A DNA stretch of 7,214 bases from positions 1 through 7,214 of the forward strand of contig DCQY01000034.1 of assembly GCA_002323995.1 (NCBI GenBank), given 5' to 3'. Below the pieces are notes generated by a model that was not told the origin of the DNA, ran no database searches, and was given only the letters and a program-made list of their open reading frames with translations. This DNA comes from Akkermansiaceae bacterium UBA1506. Its GTDB lineage: Bacteria; Verrucomicrobiota; Verrucomicrobiia; Verrucomicrobiales; DEV007. This document shows positions 1-5,500 of the stretch, in pieces (position 1 is the first letter of the stretch; each line of letters begins with the position of its first letter). Position numbers and translations under genes: made by a program.

Positions 1-1385
1 TCTCCAGTGAACCGGCACAGAGCGATGAGCCCGTGAATCTAGTGGTCTTTCTTTCGGACGATCTGGGGCGGCTTGATACTTCGATTCACGGCTCCGTCGA
101 CGCTAGGACTCCGACGATGGATCGTCTCGCTGCCGACGGTATGGTGTTTGATAATGCTTATGTCGCTTCTCCTTCTTGCTGTCCGAACCGCTATTCTTTT
201 TTCACTGGATTGATGCCAGCGAGGCACGGAGCACATCCGAATCACACTGTTCCTAAAGAGGATACAAAATACCTTACGACAATCTTAAAGGACCTGCGGT
301 ATCACGTTGCGTCCTTCGGGAAGGTCAGTCATGGGCGGGTGAGATTTCCGGGAGGAGACCATTTTTCCGCTCAAGCAGAGGAAATGCATGAAAAAGTTAT
401 CCCCTACTTTGACGATGAGAAAATCAACGGACCTGTTTGCCTTTTAGTTGGTGATCGACGGCCGCATGTTGCGTGGAGCCATGAAGTCACCTATAACCCG
501 GATGAAGTGACCTTACCTTCTTTCTTGATCGACACTCCGAAAACGCGTGAGCACTGGGCGCGTTATCTGACTGACGTAACTGGAATGGATGCCGAGATGG
601 GGAGGATCTACAATTTTGCTAAGGAAAAGTTCGGCGACAACTTTATTTTCCTTTTTACCAGTGATCACGGTGGTCAATGGCCACGCGGAAAGTGGAACCT
701 TTATGATTATGGCACCCGTGTTCCCATGGTCGTCGTTTGGCCCGGTCACATTGAACCCGGCACGCGGACTAATGCGATGACGAGTTGGGTCGATTTGTTG
801 CCAACGCTCATTGATGCGGCTGGTGGGAAGGTGCCTTGGGATATTGACGGAAGATCTTTTAAGTCGGTCCTTTTAGGTGAATCTGAAGAGCATCGCGAAA
901 AGATTTTCACAACCCATACGGGAGATAATCATATGAATATTTTTCCGATGAGAAGTCTTCGCATTGGGAAATACAAATATATCCACAATCTCTGCCCTGA
1001 TGCTTACCACACCAACCACAGTGATAGGCTTCGTAAGGATGGCGCTGGGGCTTACTGGGATTCTTGGGACGAGTTGGCGAAGAAAGATTCAAAAGCGGCA
1101 GAAATCGTAAAGCACTACTACACTCGAAAAGAATTCGAGTTCTTTGATCTGGAGAAAGATCCACTTGAGTTGAACAATCTTGCTGGAAATCCAGAGTATA
1201 CCGGTCAAGTCAAAGAAATGAGGGCCGAGTTGGCAGCCTGGGCGAAGTCACAAGGTGACGGATTGTTACCACACCGAGAACCGTACTCCGTGAGCGAGCC
1301 AATTCCTGTCTTTGTCAATGGAAGTAAGACACCGGTGGGGACTTCTGAGGGAGGGGCTAAAGGGAAGTCGAAAAAGAAAGGGTGA
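1..1385 (+). CDS. Sulfatase (formylglycine-dependent, sulfamidase/SGSH-like), 5'-truncated by the window edge
   Basis: Type I sulfatase, hydrolysing sulfate esters or N-sulfates, probably on a glycan outside the cytoplasm. The frame is open from base 3 to the stop at 1383-1385, giving 460 visible residues. No stop precedes the GTG at 33, and the ten residues before it (SSEPAQSDEP) look like the linker after a signal peptide, so the real start is upstream of the window. Counting from that GTG codon: metal-ligand pair D9-D10 in FLSDDLG; active-site motif C49-C50-P51-N52-R53, with C49 the expected formylglycine; K97 and H100 in GKVSHG; H145; second metal pair D211-H212 in TSDHGG; K220 in GKWNLYD. 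The C-terminal part, with FPMRSLRIGKYKYIHNL followed by a DLEKDPLELNNL segment, resembles heparan N-sulfatase (SGSH)-type enzymes. Substrate is not determinable. Odd points are Asn where Ser or Ala is usual in CxPSR, and a Lys-rich tail (KGKSKKKG). It lies 7 nt before the autotransporter gene, suggesting cotranscription. Confidence 0.93.
   Translation, partial: SSEPAQSDEPVNLVVFLSDDLGRLDTSIHGSVDARTPTMDRLAADGMVFDNAYVASPSCCPNRYSFFTGLMPARHGAHPNHTVPKEDTKYLTTILKDLRYHVASFGKVSHGRVRFPGGDHFSAQAEEMHEKVIPYFDDEKINGPVCLLVGDRRPHVAWSHEVTYNPDEVTLPSFLIDTPKTREHWARYLTDVTGMDAEMGRIYNFAKEKFGDNFIFLFTSDHGGQWPRGKWNLYDYGTRVPMVVVWPGHIEPGTRTNAMTSWVDLLPTLIDAAGGKVPWDIDGRSFKSVLLGESEEHREKIFTTHTGDNHMNIFPMRSLRIGKYKYIHNLCPDAYHTNHSDRLRKDGAGAYWDSWDELAKKDSKAAEIVKHYYTRKEFEFFDLEKDPLELNNLAGNPEYTGQVKEMRAELAAWAKSQGDGLLPHREPYSVSEPIPVFVNGSKTPVGTSEGGAKGKSKKKG
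1376..1385 (+). promoter_or_regulatory. Ribosome binding site for the autotransporter gene, inside the sulfatase 3' end
   Basis: The bases GAAAGGGTGA encode the last Lys-Gly codons and the stop of the sulfatase. They also match the Shine-Dalgarno consensus around AAGG..GTGA and lie 7 nt before the ATG at 1393. This supports 1393 as a start and suggests translation of the second gene follows termination of the first. Other genes in the window show no comparable Shine-Dalgarno sequence. Confidence 0.55.
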
Positions 1386-1392
1386 TTCTTGT

Positions 1393-3597
1393 ATGCGTTC
1401 GCAAAAAGTCAGAGAACTCAGTTTATTTTTTACGGGTTGTTTTGCCCACTTAGGGGAAGTGTATCGCCATCTTCCTTCCTTTATTAGGGTTTTGGTGGTG
1501 CCAAAATTTAGCTTGAAATGCCACTCTCCGTTTCTGCTTGTTTACTTTTCACTTCTTTGCGCCGCCCCGGCGCTTAGAGCGCAACAATTCACGGTTGGCG
1601 ACAGCATCATTCAGATTAACAATGCGTTCTTCGGGGGCCTAAATTCTGGGAGTTCGATCACATTCCAAGGAGAATTGAGTCTAACCGGCACTGGTCTGAG
1701 TGGTGCTGCCGTTGACATTGACCCCGAAGTTTCGGGATTGACGATGACCTTCGAGGCCAGTTCTAGCACCACATCAGCCGACTTCTCAGGGGTGGTTACG
1801 GTATCTTTAGATGGCCTGCTAGAGAATAACGGAACAATATCCGGAAATTTGTCCGGAGTGGAGATTGTAGAGAGCTTGGATGGGATAATTCGCAACAACG
1901 GAACTATCTCTGGAGTCTCCGAAGGTATTTTTATGGGAGATGCCTCCGGTAGTATCGTGAACAACGGGACGATCAAGAGCCGTGACACTGGTGTTTATGT
2001 GTTCACGGATTTTACGGGTGATATCTTCAACTGCGGTATTATTGAAGGTACTGATTTTGCCGGGATCGATGGGATTAGTTCGTCTGGAGTTATCACAAAT
2101 TATGGCGGTCGCATCACAGGAAGAGATTTTTCGATTAGTCTTCTTGGCGCGCCATCGACCGTGATTCTATCGGGACCTTCCCATCTTCAGGGCCTAATTA
2201 GCCTCGCTCGTGGCCCGGAGGGAAGTTTATTTCCCGACCAAGTGGTTCGTTTCGAAAATATGCGAGGTATTAACTCGGCAAAAAAAGCGGAATTGGCAGC
2301 GCTGGATACCGCAGATCCCGCGACTGGATCTGTTGTCCTCTTTGGTGAGACCATTGCCTGGGAGAACGTTAGTGATATTCAGGTCAATTCTGCCAGCCTG
2401 ACTTCATATGACAGCCTGATAACTGGTGTCGGCCTCGAGAACTACGCCGCCTCGCTCGACAATGTGCAGGGTCTAATTGATGAGTTTCGTGAGTTTTTGA
2501 AGGCGCTCAATGATGCTGACGCCTCGATTCTAAACGATATTGTCGCTAACTCCTCGGGGCAAAATCTTCAAAACACAGTAAGGGATTTTGCGAGACAGCA
2601 GGATATCAATTTCTTTCATCTCTTTTCGAATCAGTTCTCATCTCTGCGCGTTGATACCTCTGGCCAGTTGTCGTTGAACCAGAGAGCAGTTCAGAATAAC
2701 GTTTTAGGGGCCAAAGAAATTCAGGTTGGTATCGCGGTTGCCGAGACGGGCGAAGAAGACAATATCTGGATGACCAGCTATGTGGGTGCATCTGAACAGG
2801 ATGCCAACGGGGTGCGCGCTGATGCGGATCATGATAACACCTCCCTGCTGTTCGGACGCGGGAGTGATCTGGGTAACGGTTGGTATTTCGGCGGTTTTGG
2901 AGGTTATTCCCGCAGTGATGGTCGAGTCGACAGTTTCGGTAGTATTCTGGAGAATGATGGCGGCTGGATCGGTCTAAATGCTCAGTTTCGTGGAGGTGAT
3001 GCTTTTGCCAATGTGGTGGGTGCGCTTGGTCTTCAGGATTTCGCTTCGATTCGACAGGATGCGTTCGGTAATGCAATGCGGGGGGATACGGAATCGTTTG
3101 GTGGATTTATTTATGGTCAGGCCGGGCGAGATTTTCTTATGGGGAGAGTTGATAAGGGTATTCGAGTCACGCCATATCTCGGTTTTACGATGAATTTCCA
3201 TTCGGTAAATGGATTTTTTGAGCAGGGGCCGGCAGGAACGGCGCTTCGGTTTGATGATGACTCGATCGCAGAATTTCAGACCGTTCTTGGCGTGAGAGTT
3301 TCTGGTTTTCGCCAACTGCCGAACGGTTGGATTCGTCCTCGCGCAGAACTGGCATGGTGGCACGCTTTCAGTGGCAGCAATTCCTATGGTGGCGGACTGG
3401 GAACAGTGGGGCTCCTCCCTGAATTCTCCGTGACATCATTGGCGGCGAACGATGATCGCGGAGTCCTCCAAGTAGGCTTTGAATTTGGAAGTGATCATCT
3501 AGATGGTTGGACTTTTGAAGCGGGTTACTTCGGTGTCTTGGGTTCCGATGACTATTCATCGCACGGTGGCACCTTCGGTGCACGCCTCAGCTTCTAG
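1393..3597 (+). CDS. Autotransporter (type Va-like) with short NNGT-repeat beta-helix passenger
   Basis: Outer-membrane autotransporter, 734 aa from the ATG at 1393. That ATG is preferred over the more upstream frame opening at 1312, which would overlap the sulfatase by 74 nt. Residues 1-63 form a long leader ending in a hydrophobic stretch (about 47-59) and ALRA before Q64, a plausible signal peptidase I site. Residues about 64-335 are a Gly/Ser/Asn-rich passenger with five NNGT-like rungs starting at residues 145, 168, 190, 213 and 236, the pattern of a right-handed parallel beta-helix. About 336-433 is predicted helical and would be the linker through the pore. About 456-734 is the beta-barrel, with alternating aromatic and Gly-rich strands and the terminal FGARLSF ending in Phe, the usual Bam signal. 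Only one Cys (C214) is visible after the leader. The passenger is small and shows no protease or lipase motif, so it is more likely adhesive or structural than enzymatic; this is inference. An alternative start is GTG 1495/1498, giving a compact 27-29-residue signal peptide. Confidence 0.9.
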   Translation: MRSQKVRELSLFFTGCFAHLGEVYRHLPSFIRVLVVPKFSLKCHSPFLLVYFSLLCAAPALRAQQFTVGDSIIQINNAFFGGLNSGSSITFQGELSLTGTGLSGAAVDIDPEVSGLTMTFEASSSTTSADFSGVVTVSLDGLLENNGTISGNLSGVEIVESLDGIIRNNGTISGVSEGIFMGDASGSIVNNGTIKSRDTGVYVFTDFTGDIFNCGIIEGTDFAGIDGISSSGVITNYGGRITGRDFSISLLGAPSTVILSGPSHLQGLISLARGPEGSLFPDQVVRFENMRGINSAKKAELAALDTADPATGSVVLFGETIAWENVSDIQVNSASLTSYDSLITGVGLENYAASLDNVQGLIDEFREFLKALNDADASILNDIVANSSGQNLQNTVRDFARQQDINFFHLFSNQFSSLRVDTSGQLSLNQRAVQNNVLGAKEIQVGIAVAETGEEDNIWMTSYVGASEQDANGVRADADHDNTSLLFGRGSDLGNGWYFGGFGGYSRSDGRVDSFGSILENDGGWIGLNAQFRGGDAFANVVGALGLQDFASIRQDAFGNAMRGDTESFGGFIYGQAGRDFLMGRVDKGIRVTPYLGFTMNFHSVNGFFEQGPAGTALRFDDDSIAEFQTVLGVRVSGFRQLPNGWIRPRAELAWWHAFSGSNSYGGGLGTVGLLPEFSVTSLAANDDRGVLQVGFEFGSDHLDGWTFEAGYFGVLGSDDYSSHGGTFGARLSF
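1825..2121 (+). repeat. Five tandem beta-helix rungs (NNGTI-type), 66-69 nt period
   Basis: Coding repeat within the autotransporter passenger. Units begin at 1825 (NNGTISG), 1894 (NNGTISG), 1960 (NNGTIKS), 2029 (NCGIIEG) and 2098 (NYGGRITG), so the spacing is 69, 66, 69 and 69 nt, i.e. 22-23 residues, one turn of a parallel beta-helix. The first three units are also similar in DNA (AACGGAACAATATCC, AACGGAACTATCTCT, AACGGGACGATCAAG). The last two are degenerate, suggesting old internal duplication followed by divergence. Confidence 0.8.
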
Positions 3598-3623
3598 AGC
3601 GGCGCATTAATTCCACGGCAGCT

Positions 3624-4304
3624 TTAGTTCTTCTTAAGCTGAATATTCCGGAAGGCCACATTGCAGCCTTTACCGTGATCTTGTAATGCAATGAAGCCCC
3701 TGCGGCGACTCAACTCGTCGTCGTAATCGGTGACGACGGAGAAGACAACGCCGTTGATCTTCTGGGTGAGGGTATCTCCGTCAGCGATAATTTCCATTGT
3801 GTTCCACTCTGTCTCGTTGAAGTGAGCTTTAATTTCCTCTGCGTCTGCAATTTGCTTAAGAGTTTTTTTGCCTGACTCGTCAATGGTCACCTCTTCACCG
3901 GCAAGGGCCATGAGGTGGCGGGCTTCGCGTTTGGGGCTTTCTTTGTCGAGCAGGGAGTGATGCCAGAGCCCCATTTTTTCCTGACTGGCGACTTCAACCT
4001 GATAACCATAAATCATCCATTCACCGAGATCTTCACTGCGAACCTGAACCCCGGAGTTCCCTTTTTTCCAGCGAAATTCCATTTTGAGGACGAAGTCTTC
4101 GGGCTCATCCTCACGCCAGATCAGCCAATTTTTTGCATCTGAAAATCCCGTACACCATATTTCTCCATTTCGCACCTCCCAGCATCCCGGCTTACCGTCC
4201 CAACCAGTGAGATCTTTGCCATTGAAGATGGGAGTAAACCCGTCTTCAGAGAAGAGAGGAGTAAATAAAAGAGAGAGTAATAAGGCGAGCGAAGATCGTT
4301 TCAT
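3624..4304 (-). CDS. Secreted DUF1080 / 3-keto-disaccharide hydrolase-family protein
   Basis: Single-domain protein of 226 aa, the usual length for the PF06439 family (jelly-roll fold related to GH16-like proteins). Residues 1-19 are a signal peptide (MKRSS, then a Leu-rich core, cleavage near FS/ED) without a lipobox Cys, so the protein is expected to be exported. Family landmarks in order: FTPIFNGKDLTGW at 23-35, WEVRNGEIW at 42-50, GNSGVQVRS at 82-90, YGYQVEV at 99-105, the EWNTMEI segment with LTQKINGV at about 167-186, and GFIALQDHG at 203-211, ending in VAFRNIQLKKN. Some family members are reported to hydrolyse 3-keto-glycosides; most, especially the many paralogues of Planctomycetota and Verrucomicrobiota, are uncharacterised. 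It starts 19 nt after the esterase stop on the same strand, pointing to cotranscription in a glycan-processing cluster. No Shine-Dalgarno sequence precedes the ATG. The 3' end faces the autotransporter gene 26 nt away. Fold assignment is firm; substrate is unknown. Confidence 0.92.
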   Translation of the reverse strand: MKRSSLALLLSLLFTPLFSEDGFTPIFNGKDLTGWDGKPGCWEVRNGEIWCTGFSDAKNWLIWREDEPEDFVLKMEFRWKKGNSGVQVRSEDLGEWMIYGYQVEVASQEKMGLWHHSLLDKESPKREARHLMALAGEEVTIDESGKKTLKQIADAEEIKAHFNETEWNTMEIIADGDTLTQKINGVVFSVVTDYDDELSRRRGFIALQDHGKGCNVAFRNIQLKKN

Positions 4305-4323
4305 TGATGATCAGAGTAGCGTT

Positions 4324-5433
4324 TTACTTAAATAGTAAAGGAGCAAATTTTGAAAGGTAATCGCGCCAGATTGGCCAACTGTGTCCACCTTCACTGAGTG
4401 TCCATTCGTAGCGAATACCAGCGGATTCGAGCGCCTTGATAAATTTCTTATTACTCTCCAAAAGAAAGTCGTCCTCGCCGATGGCAATCCATAATAGCTT
4501 GAGCCGATCATTTGTTTGAGAAGGGGAGTTAAGCGCTTCCGAGATGGCTTCGAGTTCCGGAGCTGCCGCGCTGAATGCTCCAATCGAAGCGAAAGTGTTG
4601 AGTTCGTTGAGTCCAATGGTGAGAGAGTGTAGACCCCCCATAGAAAGGCCGGCGATGGCGCGATTCAAACGACCTGGTTTCACGCGGTAGAGTTCTTCAA
4701 CCAGAGGGATCGCAGCTTCGATGAGGTCAGTCCGGAGTTCATTGGTATTTTCGGGCGAGCGCCCGTTTCCGAAGGACTCTGGGATAGGGTGTCCGTCTGC
4801 CATCAACACGATCATTGGATTGGCTTTGCCTTCGGCAATCAGATTATCGAGGATCCAATGAGCTTTGCCATACGTGGTCCAAGTTTCTCCCCTGTCGCTG
4901 TGGCCGTGCTGAAGGACGAGGAGGGGGTAATGATCCGTGTTGGTTTCATAGCCGGGAGGCGTGTAAACGCGGACTTCGCGATAGCGATTAATCGGTTTGG
5001 AATGATAGCCGTGAAGATGAATCGTACCATGAGGGACGTCTTTGAAGTCGAAAACGTGATCGCCGGGGAGATAAAGGATACTCGTTTTTGGCGTACGCGT
5101 GGGCTTACTCGAGGGGTTTCCCGGATCCAGTATTTTCAGTCCGTCGACATTTAAGCTGTAGCCATAAATGCCTGGATCAACTGATTCGAGAGTGACTGAC
5201 CAAATGTCGTTTTCGCCACGTTCCATGCCAACCGGTCTACCTTGAATCATTTCCCCTGAAACAGATACCTGAACTGCATTGGGAGCTTTGATCCGAAATG
5301 TGACGTCACCGTTTTGATGAATAATTGGAGAAACGACTGGCATTGGCCTCTTGCGTTTTTGTTTCTCCTCGGAACTAAAGGAAGTCAGCAAAATGACAGC
5401 AGGAGCCATCAGGTAAATGAGAGGACGAGTCAT
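4324..5433 (-). CDS. Secreted esterase, CE1 / enterochelin-esterase-like alpha/beta hydrolase with N-terminal E-set domain
   Basis: Protein of 369 aa. Residues 1-20 are a hydrophobic export signal (MTRPLIYLMAPAVILLTSFS) followed by a Lys/Arg-rich stretch (24-29). About 31-125 is an Ig-like/CBM48-type E-set domain (GDVTFRIKAPNAVQVSVSG, then DIWSVTLESVDPGIYGYSL). About 135-369 is the esterase D/CE1 hydrolase: REVRVYTPPGY at 152-162, LLVLQHGHSD at 171-180 near the oxyanion hole, nucleophile elbow G262-L-S264-M-G266, acid probably D322 in IGEDDFLLE, and catalytic H351 in EGGHSW. The triad is complete, so activity is expected. The E-set plus esterase layout is common among feruloyl, acetyl-xylan and related carbohydrate esterases and IroE/Fes homologues. 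Its setting beside a DUF1080 protein favours removal of ester groups from a plant or algal glycan, an inference. It lies 67 nt downstream of the FMN protein and 19 nt upstream of the DUF1080 gene. No strong Shine-Dalgarno sequence precedes the ATG; a second Met at residue 9 would leave a poor signal peptide. Confidence 0.92.
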   Translation of the reverse strand: MTRPLIYLMAPAVILLTSFSSEEKQKRKRPMPVVSPIIHQNGDVTFRIKAPNAVQVSVSGEMIQGRPVGMERGENDIWSVTLESVDPGIYGYSLNVDGLKILDPGNPSSKPTRTPKTSILYLPGDHVFDFKDVPHGTIHLHGYHSKPINRYREVRVYTPPGYETNTDHYPLLVLQHGHSDRGETWTTYGKAHWILDNLIAEGKANPMIVLMADGHPIPESFGNGRSPENTNELRTDLIEAAIPLVEELYRVKPGRLNRAIAGLSMGGLHSLTIGLNELNTFASIGAFSAAAPELEAISEALNSPSQTNDRLKLLWIAIGEDDFLLESNKKFIKALESAGIRYEWTLSEGGHSWPIWRDYLSKFAPLLFK

Positions 5434-5500
5434 AGGTCGAGAATATTAGTAATGATGGCCCATAGGTTGATAAGGCTATCAGGTGAAGTAGCAATGGGTG

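Noticed and set aside
33..35. GTG as the start of the sulfatase gene
   Set aside because: The frame is open to the window edge, and the residues before it fit a mature N-terminal linker. Starting here would put the first sulfatase beta-strand at residue 2 and remove the expected signal peptide.
1312..1392. Upstream extension of the autotransporter frame to 1312
   Set aside because: It would overlap the sulfatase by 74 nt, has no better ribosome site, and adds a basic stretch that looks like out-of-frame reading of the sulfatase tail.
1611..1988. Minus-strand open frame of 125 codons opposite the passenger
   Set aside because: Its Ser/Pro/Ile/Leu-rich, repetitive translation is the antisense of the beta-helix repeats; it has no domain and lies inside a confident gene.
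2606..3076. Minus-strand open frame of 156 codons opposite the beta-barrel
   Set aside because: Its His/Arg-rich translation has no recognisable motif and is fully covered by the autotransporter beta-domain.
4789..5154. Plus-strand open frame of 121 codons opposite the esterase
   Set aside because: It is an antisense shadow of a protein with an intact catalytic triad and has no family features of its own.
5468..5481. Hairpin TGATA-AGGC-TATCA between the FMN protein and esterase genes
   Set aside because: The stem is only 5 bp, AT-rich and lacks a T-run, so it is not credible as a terminator.
5434..5500. Promoter for the esterase on the minus strand (TTATCA with TAATAT)
   Set aside because: Each hexamer matches only 4 of 6 consensus bases, the spacer is 19 nt, and the -10 would lie about 9 nt from the ATG, leaving almost no leader.
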